Part shown: positions 1 through 9,813 of the stretch, piece after piece
How positions within the stretch are numbered: position 1 is the first letter of the stretch
Layout: each line of letters begins with the position of its first letter
Assembly: GCF_017104715.1 (NCBI RefSeq)
Contig: NZ_JAAGPI010000007.1
Span: 248,001 to 312,000, forward strand
DNA: 64,000 nt
Direction: 5' to 3'
Source: Burkholderia sp. Ac-20365
GTDB taxonomy: Bacteria; Pseudomonadota; Gammaproteobacteria; Burkholderiales; Burkholderiaceae
Program-made: the position numbers and the translations under genes
The notes under the pieces: model-generated
Database searches by the model: none
Seen by the model: the letters and a program-made list of their open reading frames with translations, nothing else
Told to the model about the DNA's origin: nothing

Positions 1-2
1 TC

Positions 3-3000
3 GAATCGGGCACGCATCCGTCGATCCAGGGGCCGATGGGCCTGTATGGCGTGCTCGTCGTCACGACGCCGCCCACGCCGGGCTCCACGCAGGGGACAGC
101 GTATCTGAACGTCAAATATGACGCGGACCTCCCGCTCGTGCTGAGCGAAATCGACCCGGTGCAGAACCAGGCCGTCGCGACCGCCGTCGCCACAGCGGGT
201 TTTAGCGAAACGCGTGTGTGGTCCGGCCTGTCGGGTGGCTGCGGCGATCCTGCGTCCGCGACCTACAACACCTGCTATCCGCCCGCGGTGAACTACGATC
301 CGCGCTATTACCTGATCAACGGCGTCGCCTTCGACAGATCCAACGCGAATGGTTCGGCGTTCCCCATTACCGCGCCCGCCTCGACCACGACGACGACGGG
401 CCAGGTCCTGCTGCGCTTCGTGAACGCCGGTTTGCGGATGCACGTGCCGTCGGTGGTCGGCGCGCAAACGGGTTTGCCGCCGGTGTCGGGTTTCTCGCTG
501 ATCGCCGAAGACGGTAACCTGCTGCCTGGCAGTCTGCGCGTGCAGAGCGCCGTGTTTCTCGCGGCGGGCAAGACCTACGACGTGATGATGAACTCGCCCG
601 CAGCGGGCGCGCTGGCCTTGCCGGTGTACGACCGGCAGTTGAGCCTGTCGACCAATAACCAGCGCGATGGCGGCATGCAGGGCTATATCAGCGTGAATGG
701 CGGCGCGTTGCCGACTTCGGCGGCGGGCAATGCCAACGCGAAGGCCAACCCGGATTCGTACTATCTGGTGGCAGGCAATACGCTGACCGTGTCGGACCCC
801 GGCAAAGGCCTGATTGCCAACGACGTGGGCGTCTATGGCGTGCAGATCAAGACGCAGCCCACAGGCGGCACACTGACGCTGAACCCCAACGGCACCTTCA
901 CCTATGTGCCGAACTCGGGCACGACATCGGACAGCTTCGTCTATCAGGCCAATGGCAACGCGGCGCTGACGGCGACGGTGACGCTCAACGCATGCTCGGG
1001 CAGCCAGAGCTGCCAGTCGGGCGCGCCCACGGCATCGGATGATGCGTTCAGCAGCAATGTCGCCTCGCAATTGCACATCGGCGCACCCGGCGTGCTCGGC
1101 AACGACCACGACCCCGCAGGCCTGCCGATGACGGCGGCCATCGTCGGCAATGCGACGGGCGGTACGGTCTCGCTCAATACGGACGGCTCGTTCAACGTTG
1201 CGCCGAACACACCGCCCGTCGGCAATGGGACATCGACGGTTACGTTCCAGTACAAGGCCGTCAACTCGCAGAACACGGCGAGCGCTCCGGCGAATGTCAC
1301 CGTGACGTTCAAGGGCGGCAGCGGCATCGTCGTCGCCGTCAAGGACGCGAAGACGGGCACGGCGATCGGCGACTACCGCTGGATCATCGAAGAAGACCGC
1401 ACGTTCCAGATCGATCCCGCCTGCCAGGTCAATTCGACGACGCGGCCTTCCACCTGTCCGCCGCTGCCCGTGCCGAGCCTGGGCACGAGCTTCCACACGA
1501 GCTATATGCCCGTCGTCGCGGCAGGCTGCGTGGGCACGGTGTCGTGCGAGTCGGGACAGACGGTGTTCGATCCCACCTCGAATACGCACGTGCCTGCCGT
1601 GTGCGATGTCGGAAACGGCGTGTGCCGTCCGGGGGCGGCTCAGCAGACGCCTGTCGATCCATCGCAGGTCGCGCTCGATCCGACGAAACACTATTACCTG
1701 TCGATCCTGCCCGGCGACGCGGGCAATACCTTCACGGCTGGCGCAGGCGCGCCCCAGCCCGTCAATCCGAACAACCCGGACGGTCCGCAACGGCAGTTCG
1801 ATATCGCGAAGGATTGTCCGTCGGGTCCGGGCGGCGCGGACTTCGCACCCGGCACGGGCAGCTGCGGCCACGCGATGGGCGGCGCGCCGATCGCGCCCGC
1901 GCAGCACACCGTCAACGTGCTGTTGCAGCAGACGCCGTTGCAGACGGCGAAGATCTCCGTGTTCGTGTTCGAAGACGATGCACCCGTGAACGGCGAAGTC
2001 GATGTGAGCGGCGGCACCGATGCATTCGGCACGGCGCGCGAGCCGGGTCTCGGCGGCTTCGAAATCAAGCTGTTCGACGACGCAGGCGGTACGGGCGATG
2101 CCACTGGCCAGATGACGTACGACATGTTCAACATGCCGCTGTCGAATTCGCTGCAAGGCACGATCGATCCGAACACCGGCCTCGACGCGTGCCCGATCAC
2201 GAAGGCGGCAAACGACGGCCTGGTCGGCATGATCCCGACCTGCCCGAAGTTCGAATCGGACGGCAAGACCATGTCGCCGCTGGTGGGCCAGGCGATCATC
2301 GCGAACCTGATGCCGGGACGCTATGGCGTGGTGGCGACGCCCGCCGCCGATCGCATCGCGAAAGGCGAGGAGTGGCTGCAAACCAATACGCTCGACGGAC
2401 AGAAAGCGCACGACGCGTTCATCAAGGTGGGCGGCCCTGCCTACTTCCAGGAGTTCGGGCCGGCGGGCTTCCACGTGACGATCGGTTTTGCGAACCCGAA
2501 GATCATCAACGCGCGGCTGCCGGGCGTATGCAAGGGCGTAGCGTGCAACAACGGCGTCACGGGCAGGATCACGAACCTGCACTACAGCCGTCCGCCTAAC
2601 GAAAACCTCTATAGCAGCGGCTCGCGCGATTCGCTGAGCTTCACGCAATGCTATGTGAGCGTCGGCGATCCTGATCTGGAAGATATCGCGTTCACGAAAT
2701 GCAATGCCGACGGCACATTCAGCATCAACGGTCTGCCGGATGGTCTGTTCCGTATCACCGTGTTCGACCAGTGGAACGACCAGATCGTCGACGGTCTTGC
2801 GACGGCGGTGCAGCTCAAGGGCGGCCAGGTGCAGAACATCGGCGATCTGCCCGTGCTGCAATGGCACACGAACCTCTACACGCGCACCTTCATCGATACG
2901 AACGGCGACGGCGTGTCGCAGGACAGCGAGCCGGGTCTGTCGCTCGTGCCGACCAATATCCGTTTCCGCGACGGCAGTTATTCGAATTTCAACAACACGG

Positions 3001-6000
3001 ATCTGAACGGCTATGCGTCGTTCAATGAAGTGTTCCCGCTCTTCAACTGGTACATCGCGGAAGCCGACACGACGCGCTACAAGCAGACGGGCGTGCATGT
3101 CGTCTACGACGCGGGCGGTCCGCCGGACGGCACGCCGGGTGGCGGCGGCTCGTCGATTGCGGCGAACTACGCGAACACGAAGGAGTCGTCGACTGCGCAT
3201 CTGCCCTCGGCACTGCGTGTGCCGGGCGCGACCTACTGCAACGACGCGGACTGCAACGACCGCACGGGCACCAACCCGTCGACGGGCCGCGTCGACCCGC
3301 CGTGGGTCACGACGATGGGCTGGCAAGGCTTCTCCGGGCAGAACTCGTTCATCGAGTTCGGCAAGGCGCCGTATGGTGCGAACGAGAACGGCGGCATTCA
3401 CGGCGAAGTGATCTACGCCTCGACCCGTCCGTTCGACGATCCTGCCTTGCTGATCCACACGAGCTGGACGCCGGACGTGCCGAACGTAACCGTCAACCTG
3501 TACGCGGAAGGCACGGCTGGCGACGGCACGCAAAGCCTCAAGCTCGTCGATACGACGAAGACCAGCAGCTGGGACGACTGGGCCCAGGGCTTCCGTTCGG
3601 ACGGCGTGCCGAACATGAATTGCCCGGGCCAGGAAACCACCGATCCGTTCTTCTTCACACTGAAAGACAGCGCGCAATGGCTCGATCCGCAACGACGCGC
3701 ATTGCCTTCGCACTCGCAGTTCAAGTGCTACGACGGCATGCACGCGTTCAACCAGCTGCAGCCAGCGCCGTACGACGGCATGTATCAGTTCCCGAGCGTG
3801 ACGGGCCGCGACCCGCAGAAGGGTACGCCGACAGGCTCGAACTGCAACATCTGCAGCAAGCAGGCCGACGGCTCGTACATGCTGCCGGCGGGCAAATACG
3901 TGGTGGAGATCATCGTTCCGCCCGGCTATGAACTCGTGAAGGAGGAAGACAAGAACATCCTGATCGGCGACAACTACATCGCGCCTGTCACGCAGCAGTT
4001 CGGCGGGCTGGGCAACATCTTCATCCTGCCCGACCAGGCGGCCGTGAATGCGACGTACAACCGCAACAACGCGCAGAACTCCACCACGGACCTCGGCTCC
4101 CAGCCGCGCCACGAAGGCGACACGGGCAGCGTCGAGACGTTCTGGCCGTGCGTCGGCGCGCTGCGCGTAGTGCCGGACTACATCAGCCTGTTCCCGGGCT
4201 CGCAGGAAGTCGCGCCGTTCGCGGGTGCTTCGCGGCATCTGTGCGACCGCAAGGAAGTCGTGCTGACCGACCAGATGTCGGTGCTCGCGAAGTTCTGGGT
4301 CTTCAGTTCGACGCACGTGGCCGCGCATTTCACCGGCTTCATGCTCGACGACTTCTCGTCGGAGTTCGATCCGTATTCGCCGCAGTTCGGCGAGAAATTC
4401 GCGGTGCCGAACGTGCCTGTCTCCATGAAGGATTTCGCGGGCAACGAAGTGAGCCGTATCTATTCGGATCAGTGGGGCATCTTCAACGGGTTGAACTACT
4501 CGACATGGGAAGTGAACCCGCCGAATCCGACAGGCTATGCGCCGACCATGATGGTCGCCTGTATGAACGATCCCGACATGCCCGACCCGGCGCATCCGGG
4601 GCAGACGATCCGCGACCCGCTCTTCAACCCCGCGTACAGCCAGTTCTGCTACGAGATTCCGTTCATGCCAGGACAGACGCAATACATGGATACGCCTGTC
4701 GTGCCCGTGTCCGCCTTCGCCGACGGCTACAACCCGCCCGATTGCGCGTATCCGGATGCGACGCCGGCGATCTCGTCGGTGACGGGCGACACGAGCAACG
4801 GCGGTGCGGGTCCGTGGGTGAGCCAGGCCGGCCATACGCTGACGATCAAGGCGCTCGGCGACCAGCAGGTGCCGAACCACGCATACGGCGGCCCCGCTTC
4901 GACCACGTCGCCGTATAACCAGAAGTTCGTCACGCGGCACTATGGCTTCGGCGCATCGCAAGGCACCGGGACGGTGACGATCGGCGGCGTGAGCGCCCAC
5001 GTGAATTCGTGGTCGGACACGCAGATCAGCGTCAACGTGCCGACGCTTTCCGCGAGCCAGTCGAGCTGTACGATCCAGCAGCGCGGCGTCACTACGCAGA
5101 CGCGCTGCGGCGAGCTGATCATCACGTCGGGCAACGGCAAGAAGTCGATCGATGCGGTGACGGTGACCATCGGCGGCAAGGCGCCCGCCTATGTGGGCGG
5201 CGAGAACGGCACCAGCAACGCGATCCAGACGGCTATCGACAAGGCCGCGCCGGGCGATCTCATCATCGTCGGTCCGGGCAACTACAACGAGATGCTGCTG
5301 ATGTGGAAGCCGGTGCGTCTGCAAGGCGTGGGTGCGCCCGCCGTCGTGGTGAATGCGAACACGCATCCGTCGGGCAAGCTCGACCCGTGGCGCAGACAGG
5401 TGGACTGCCTGTTCGGCGTGGCGCTCAACGGCGGCCTGATCTCGACGGGCAATCCGTACGATCCGTCGGGTTCGTATGCGTGCTCGGCGGCGATGCAGCG
5501 CCAGGTGGATGCGATTCCGCTCGAACCGACCGTCGGCTGGGACAACACGCTCAACGGCAATCTCGGCGAACTGCTGATGGAACCGACGCTGATGGGCGCA
5601 TACGAAGGCGCGGCCATCACGGTGCTCGCGAAGGGCGTGCGCGACGTGCGCGTGGGCGGCAGGCTGCAGCCCGATCCGAACTGCACGGCCAACGGCATCT
5701 GCGTGCCGCTCACGGCCAGCAATGCCGACTGCAACACGTACTCGAGCAACTTCCTGTGCAACCCGTCGCGCGTGGACGGCATCACGTTCACGAACAGCTC
5801 GCAGGGCGGCGGCGGCATCTTCCTGCACGGCTGGAATCACTATACGGAGGTGTCGAATAACCGCGTGTTCAGCAATGCAGGCACGCTGACGGGCGGGATC
5901 ACGATCGGCCAGGTCGAGGTGCCCGACGGCACGATTGCCGCCGATGGCTTCACGGAAGAGCCGTTTGCGTACAACACGCATGTCAACGTGCACCACAACT

Positions 6001-7619
6001 CGGTCACGTCGAATGCGTCGTACGGCGACGAGATCAACTCGACGACGCCTTCGTCGGCAGCCGGCGTGACGTTCTGCTCGGGCGCGGACAACTATCACTT
6101 CAACTACAACTGGGTCTGCGGCAACATGAGCAGCGGCGATGGCGGCGGTGTCGCGCACTTCGGCTTCAGCTACAACGGCGACCTGTCGCACAACTGGATC
6201 CTGTTCAACCAGAGCAACAACCCGACGCTGCCGACTTACGGCGGTGGACTGATCGCCCAGGGCGTGCCGCCCGACGGCACGTTCTGCGAGAACTCGGCGG
6301 TGGATATCGACTGCGCGCCGCAGCTCTCGGATGGCGTCGGGCCGGGGCTCGTGATTGACGGCAATCTGATCGTCGGCAATACGGCGGAAAGCGGCAAGGG
6401 CGGCGGCCTGCGTCTGCAGAACATCAACGGCACGGATGTGCAGCGCAGCCCGCGCAATCGCAACCGCTGGTACGAAGTGAGCGTGATCAACAACATCATC
6501 GCGAACAACGTGGCGGGCTGGTCGGGCGGTGGCGTGTCGCTGCAGGATGCGGTGCGGGTGAACTTCATCAACAACACCGTGATCTCGAACGATTCGACGG
6601 CGTCGGCAGGCGTGCTGTTCAACACGGCGCTCGCTGCGCAGGCCAACGTCGGTCCGCCGAACTGCACGACCGTCGGCTCGGAAACGACGTGCAGCCCGAT
6701 CACGACGTCGACGATGCAGCCTTCCGGACTCGAATCGGCGAAGCACACGCAGAACTTCCTGACGGCATTCACGGCGGGCGGCGCGGGATGTCCGGCGGGA
6801 CAGGACTGCAGCCACTTCTCGCTGCCCGTGCTCACGAACGACGTGTTCTGGCAAAACCGCACGTTCTACATCACGGTGGGCGGGCTGAACCCGAACATTC
6901 CGGGCCTGCAGAACATCGTCACGCTGAACCCGACGTTGAATCAGGCGGGGCATCAGACCGGCTTCTGCGATCCGAATGCCGTGTACTGGGATATCGGCGT
7001 GTACGGCGATACCAAGGCGGCGGATCACTCGTCGGGTGTGCGGCTCGCGCCGCAGTATTCGATCATCACGGACGCAACCGACTATCCGAACGCGCACAAC
7101 AGCGGAGCGAATCCGAACGTGGTAAGCCAGTACTGCAATGGCGCGCGCGTGCCGCCTGAAGGCGGCGGCAACGGCTTCGCAGTGCCGCCTGGCATCGCCG
7201 ATACCGTGCTGCCCAACCCGCTGTTCGGACTGCTGCCGTCGGCAACGCCGGATGAAGGCAACCAGTGGATCAACATGTCGTACGGACCGCTGTCGCTGTT
7301 CAACATGACGTTGAGTTCCAGCAGCCCGAATTATGGCCAGCCGCTCGGCAACTACTCGATCAGGACGGGGTCGCCTGCCGTCAACGCGGGCACGAATGCG
7401 GGCGCGCCGGGACATGACTTCTTCGGCACGCAGCGTCCGCAGAGCGGTGCCTACGACATCGGCGCAGTGGAGCTGCCGCGCACGGGACTGTTCGCTGGCG
7501 GCAACCTGCCGTTTGCACCGGGTGCGCTGCTCGATCTCGTGAATCAGCTGCTGGGTGGTGGAGCGGCCGCTACGACGAGTCCGCAGGCGAATGCCCCTGC
7601 AACGGGAGCCGTGCAATGA
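3..7619 (+). CDS. Giant multicopper-oxidase-like / Ig / beta-helix exoprotein (5' partial)
   Basis: The frame is open to the left edge of the window, so the start codon, signal peptide and probably most of the copper site are missing; at least 2,538 residues are visible. The first residues (ESGTHPSIQGPMGLYG, about nt 3-50) resemble the end of a cupredoxin, where laccases have a YHSH motif. RFVNAGL and the following FSLIAEDG (about nt 410-515) look like a second multicopper-oxidase cupredoxin. Next come two Ig/cadherin-like repeats (about 765-980 and 1027-1305), SdrD-like segments (about 1945-2330 and 2878-3110; the latter has DTNGDG), an IPT/TIG-like domain (about 4760-5180) and a right-handed parallel beta-helix rich in NN/SNN turns and GGG (about 5185-7480). 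Many cysteines suggest folding in the periplasm. No membrane anchor is seen at the C-terminus. The T2SS operon downstream is the likely exporter. Manganese oxidation by analogy with MofA-type proteins is only a hypothesis; no C-terminal HCH copper motif is visible. Confidence 0.85.
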   Translation, partial: ESGTHPSIQGPMGLYGVLVVTTPPTPGSTQGTAYLNVKYDADLPLVLSEIDPVQNQAVATAVATAGFSETRVWSGLSGGCGDPASATYNTCYPPAVNYDPRYYLINGVAFDRSNANGSAFPITAPASTTTTTGQVLLRFVNAGLRMHVPSVVGAQTGLPPVSGFSLIAEDGNLLPGSLRVQSAVFLAAGKTYDVMMNSPAAGALALPVYDRQLSLSTNNQRDGGMQGYISVNGGALPTSAAGNANAKANPDSYYLVAGNTLTVSDPGKGLIANDVGVYGVQIKTQPTGGTLTLNPNGTFTYVPNSGTTSDSFVYQANGNAALTATVTLNACSGSQSCQSGAPTASDDAFSSNVASQLHIGAPGVLGNDHDPAGLPMTAAIVGNATGGTVSLNTDGSFNVAPNTPPVGNGTSTVTFQYKAVNSQNTASAPANVTVTFKGGSGIVVAVKDAKTGTAIGDYRWIIEEDRTFQIDPACQVNSTTRPSTCPPLPVPSLGTSFHTSYMPVVAAGCVGTVSCESGQTVFDPTSNTHVPAVCDVGNGVCRPGAAQQTPVDPSQVALDPTKHYYLSILPGDAGNTFTAGAGAPQPVNPNNPDGPQRQFDIAKDCPSGPGGADFAPGTGSCGHAMGGAPIAPAQHTVNVLLQQTPLQTAKISVFVFEDDAPVNGEVDVSGGTDAFGTAREPGLGGFEIKLFDDAGGTGDATGQMTYDMFNMPLSNSLQGTIDPNTGLDACPITKAANDGLVGMIPTCPKFESDGKTMSPLVGQAIIANLMPGRYGVVATPAADRIAKGEEWLQTNTLDGQKAHDAFIKVGGPAYFQEFGPAGFHVTIGFANPKIINARLPGVCKGVACNNGVTGRITNLHYSRPPNENLYSSGSRDSLSFTQCYVSVGDPDLEDIAFTKCNADGTFSINGLPDGLFRITVFDQWNDQIVDGLATAVQLKGGQVQNIGDLPVLQWHTNLYTRTFIDTNGDGVSQDSEPGLSLVPTNIRFRDGSYSNFNNTDLNGYASFNEVFPLFNWYIAEADTTRYKQTGVHVVYDAGGPPDGTPGGGGSSIAANYANTKESSTAHLPSALRVPGATYCNDADCNDRTGTNPSTGRVDPPWVTTMGWQGFSGQNSFIEFGKAPYGANENGGIHGEVIYASTRPFDDPALLIHTSWTPDVPNVTVNLYAEGTAGDGTQSLKLVDTTKTSSWDDWAQGFRSDGVPNMNCPGQETTDPFFFTLKDSAQWLDPQRRALPSHSQFKCYDGMHAFNQLQPAPYDGMYQFPSVTGRDPQKGTPTGSNCNICSKQADGSYMLPAGKYVVEIIVPPGYELVKEEDKNILIGDNYIAPVTQQFGGLGNIFILPDQAAVNATYNRNNAQNSTTDLGSQPRHEGDTGSVETFWPCVGALRVVPDYISLFPGSQEVAPFAGASRHLCDRKEVVLTDQMSVLAKFWVFSSTHVAAHFTGFMLDDFSSEFDPYSPQFGEKFAVPNVPVSMKDFAGNEVSRIYSDQWGIFNGLNYSTWEVNPPNPTGYAPTMMVACMNDPDMPDPAHPGQTIRDPLFNPAYSQFCYEIPFMPGQTQYMDTPVVPVSAFADGYNPPDCAYPDATPAISSVTGDTSNGGAGPWVSQAGHTLTIKALGDQQVPNHAYGGPASTTSPYNQKFVTRHYGFGASQGTGTVTIGGVSAHVNSWSDTQISVNVPTLSASQSSCTIQQRGVTTQTRCGELIITSGNGKKSIDAVTVTIGGKAPAYVGGENGTSNAIQTAIDKAAPGDLIIVGPGNYNEMLLMWKPVRLQGVGAPAVVVNANTHPSGKLDPWRRQVDCLFGVALNGGLISTGNPYDPSGSYACSAAMQRQVDAIPLEPTVGWDNTLNGNLGELLMEPTLMGAYEGAAITVLAKGVRDVRVGGRLQPDPNCTANGICVPLTASNADCNTYSSNFLCNPSRVDGITFTNSSQGGGGIFLHGWNHYTEVSNNRVFSNAGTLTGGITIGQVEVPDGTIAADGFTEEPFAYNTHVNVHHNSVTSNASYGDEINSTTPSSAAGVTFCSGADNYHFNYNWVCGNMSSGDGGGVAHFGFSYNGDLSHNWILFNQSNNPTLPTYGGGLIAQGVPPDGTFCENSAVDIDCAPQLSDGVGPGLVIDGNLIVGNTAESGKGGGLRLQNINGTDVQRSPRNRNRWYEVSVINNIIANNVAGWSGGGVSLQDAVRVNFINNTVISNDSTASAGVLFNTALAAQANVGPPNCTTVGSETTCSPITTSTMQPSGLESAKHTQNFLTAFTAGGAGCPAGQDCSHFSLPVLTNDVFWQNRTFYITVGGLNPNIPGLQNIVTLNPTLNQAGHQTGFCDPNAVYWDIGVYGDTKAADHSSGVRLAPQYSIITDATDYPNAHNSGANPNVVSQYCNGARVPPEGGGNGFAVPPGIADTVLPNPLFGLLPSATPDEGNQWINMSYGPLSLFNMTLSSSSPNYGQPLGNYSIRTGSPAVNAGTNAGAPGHDFFGTQRPQSGAYDIGAVELPRTGLFAGGNLPFAPGALLDLVNQLLGGGAAATTSPQANAPATGAVQ

Positions 7620-8113
7620 GGCGCGCGGCGACAACGGTGGTGTGGGTCTGCTGTGCCGCATGGCTGGCAATGCCAGCCTCGGCGCAGCAAACCCGGCAGA
7701 TTCCGGCGCAGGGTGGGGACGCGCACGCATCACACGCGTCGCACTATGAGCCGATGAAATTGCCGCAGCACGCACGCGCGTTCTACCAGTCGGTACGCGG
7801 CATCGACAACATGAGCGTGCGACGCACGGCATCGGGCAACCTGCTGCGCTTCAGCTATCGCGTGACAGATCCGGCGCTCGCGAAGCTGCTCGGCGACAAG
7901 AGCACGACGCCCTATCTGTACGGCGAAGCGAAACACGTGCTGCTCGAAGTGCCCGTGATGGACAACATCGGCCAGTTGCGTCAGACGGGCACGCTCGAAG
8001 TCGGCCAGGAATACTGGATGGTGTTTTCGAACAAGGGCAATCTGGTGAAGGCGGGGGACCGCGTCAACGTGCTGATCGGTTCGTTCCATATCGACGGACT
8101 GGTTGTTCAATAG
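7616..8113 (+). CDS. Small exported conserved protein of the oxidase operon
   Basis: A 165-residue protein whose ATG overlaps the stop of the giant oxidase gene (ATGA), so it is probably translationally coupled to it. The N-terminus has two arginines, a hydrophobic stretch (about residues 5-20) and an AxA-type site ending ASAQQ, a classical Sec signal peptide. The mature part is a His-rich linker (HASHASHYEP) followed by a compact beta-rich domain with no motif I recognise. I cannot assign a function. Its position suggests a periplasmic or surface partner of the oxidase, perhaps for metal loading or stability. Confidence 0.75.
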   Translation: MRRAATTVVWVCCAAWLAMPASAQQTRQIPAQGGDAHASHASHYEPMKLPQHARAFYQSVRGIDNMSVRRTASGNLLRFSYRVTDPALAKLLGDKSTTPYLYGEAKHVLLEVPVMDNIGQLRQTGTLEVGQEYWMVFSNKGNLVKAGDRVNVLIGSFHIDGLVVQ

Positions 8114-8150
8114 CGCAGCGCGTGCGCGGCATCACATCGAGGAGATCGAC

Positions 8151-8960
8151 ATGACACGGGGCATTCTGAACACGGTTTGCTTCACGGGCGCAGCGGCCGC
8201 GATCGCCGTTTCGCAGGTCGCGATGGCGGCGGCAGGCGGCGGCATGAGCGCGGCGCAGGTCGTGGAGCGCAACGTCGCTGCGCGCGGCGGATTGCAGGCA
8301 TGGCGAGCAGTCAACACCATGACGATGAGCGGACAGATCGATGTTGGCGGCACGAAGCCCGTCAAGCTGCCGTTCGTGATGACGATGAAGCGGCCGCACA
8401 AGAGCCGTTTCGAACTGAACTTCGATAACCAGATCGCCTTCCAGGTCTACGACGGCAGTCAGGGCTGGAAGGTGCGGCCGTTCCTCGGGCGCAACGTCGC
8501 CGAACCGTATACCCCCGCCGAAGCAAAATCCGCGGCGGAAACAGCCGATCTCGACGGACCGCTGGTCGACTATGCGGCCAAGGGCAGCCAGGTTGCGTTG
8601 CAGGGCATGGAGACGATCGAAGGCCACCGTGCGTACAAACTGCTGCTCACGACCAGGGATCAGGGGCAACGGCACGTGTGGATCGATGCATCGAGCTTTC
8701 TGGAACTGAAAGTCGAAGGCGACCCGCGCAGGATGGATGGCCGTATGCATACGGTGGCCGTGTACTACCGCGACTACCGCCGTGAAGGCGCGCTGATGAT
8801 GCCGCATCTGCTCGAAACGCAGGTGACGGGCGTGAAGCAGAAGCATCAGATGACGATACAGCGCGTGAGCGTGAACCAGCCCGCCGACGATGCGCTCTTC
8901 GCGAAGCCACAGTTGCCCGCGCAGCCGCAAACCGCGCCCGCCAGGGTGGCGGCCAGATGA
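8151..8960 (+). CDS. LolA-like periplasmic protein, copy 1
   Basis: The ATG at 8151 is preceded by GAGGAG six bases upstream and opens a signal peptide (MTRGILNTV, ending around AMAAAG). An in-frame TTG at 8103 lacks a ribosome site and would put 16 polar residues before the signal. The 269-residue product resembles the outer-membrane lipoprotein-sorting (LolA/COG2834-like) fold: an N-terminal helix with VVERNVAARGG, then beta strands with MTMSGQ, WKVRPF and VWIDASSFL. It is clearly paralogous to the next gene (shared ARGG..AW, LDGPLVDYAAKG and VWIDA blocks). A lipid- or protein-handling role on the way to the outer membrane is inferred from the fold only. Confidence 0.75.
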   Translation: MTRGILNTVCFTGAAAAIAVSQVAMAAAGGGMSAAQVVERNVAARGGLQAWRAVNTMTMSGQIDVGGTKPVKLPFVMTMKRPHKSRFELNFDNQIAFQVYDGSQGWKVRPFLGRNVAEPYTPAEAKSAAETADLDGPLVDYAAKGSQVALQGMETIEGHRAYKLLLTTRDQGQRHVWIDASSFLELKVEGDPRRMDGRMHTVAVYYRDYRREGALMMPHLLETQVTGVKQKHQMTIQRVSVNQPADDALFAKPQLPAQPQTAPARVAAR

Positions 8961-8989
8961 CGTCGCGCATCCGGATGGGAGTCACGATC

Positions 8990-9811
8990 ATGAAACGCCT
9001 CACCTCATGGTTGCTGGCGGGCTGCGTCTCCGCGTTCGCCTGGGCACAGATGCCCGCTGCCGAACACCCGCTCACGGTCGACGAGATCATCGCGAAGAAT
9101 GCGTCCGCGCGCGGCGGCGAAGAAGCCTGGCGGCAGATCCGCACGATGCTGTGGACCGGGCATGTCGAGAGCGCCAACGCGCCCACGCCGAACGCACCGT
9201 TCGTGCTGGCGCTGCGGCGGCCCGACAGCACGCGCTTCGAGATCACGGCGATGAACCAGCGGATCGTGCGTGTCTTCAACGGCAAGGAGGGCTGGAAGAT
9301 CAGGCCGTCGTCGGGTGGCGCGCCCGATGTGCAGCCCTATACGCCGCAGGAAATCCGTTACGCGCGCGATGAACAGGTGATCGATGGTCCGTTGCTCGAT
9401 CATGCGGCAAAGGGCATCGCGGTCGCACTCGACGCAACGGACTCCGTCGAAGGGAAGCCGGCGTACCGGCTGATCGTGACCTTGCCATCGGGCGCGCATC
9501 GGCATGTGTGGATCGACGCCGCATCGTTTCTCGACATCAAATACGACCGTGAAGCACCGAGCCTGTCGCGCACGCCTGTGACTGTCGAAGTGGCCTATCG
9601 CGACTACCGCGAAGTCAATGGCGTGCAGGTGCCGTTCGTGATCGAGAGCGGCGTAGTGGGTGCGGCGAAGAAGGATCGGCTGGTGCTCGAACGTGTCTCG
9701 ATCAATCCACCGCTCGACGACGGCATGTTCGTCAAACCCGCCATGCCGGGACGGCGCGCGACGGTGGCCGTCGGCGTGAGCGGCATGCCCGCGCTTCGCC
9801 CTGCGCCATAG
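8990..9811 (+). CDS. LolA-like periplasmic protein, copy 2
   Basis: A tandem paralogue of the upstream gene: ASARGGEEAWRQIRTM parallels VAARGGLQAWRAVNTM, and both contain a DGPL-DHAAKG/DYAAKG and a VWIDAASFL block. The ATG at 8990 starts a clean signal peptide (MKRLTSWLLAGCVSAFAWAQ). An earlier ATG at 8957 overlaps the preceding stop as ATGA but gives an awkward N-terminal extension; translational coupling from it remains possible. The product has 273 residues. Two diverged copies side by side may form a heterodimer or serve two clients; the sequence does not say which. Confidence 0.75.
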   Translation: MKRLTSWLLAGCVSAFAWAQMPAAEHPLTVDEIIAKNASARGGEEAWRQIRTMLWTGHVESANAPTPNAPFVLALRRPDSTRFEITAMNQRIVRVFNGKEGWKIRPSSGGAPDVQPYTPQEIRYARDEQVIDGPLLDHAAKGIAVALDATDSVEGKPAYRLIVTLPSGAHRHVWIDAASFLDIKYDREAPSLSRTPVTVEVAYRDYREVNGVQVPFVIESGVVGAAKKDRLVLERVSINPPLDDGMFVKPAMPGRRATVAVGVSGMPALRPAP

Positions 9812-9813
9812 CC

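Noticed and set aside
7470..7490. LPRTG near the end of the giant exoprotein as a sortase signal
   Set aside because: The organism is Gram-negative, and there is no following hydrophobic segment with a basic tail; the match is coincidental.
3..7619. Naming the giant exoprotein MofA or a manganese oxidase
   Set aside because: The copper ligands are not all visible, the N-terminus is missing and the beta-helix part is not part of my recollection of MofA. Kept as hypothesis only.
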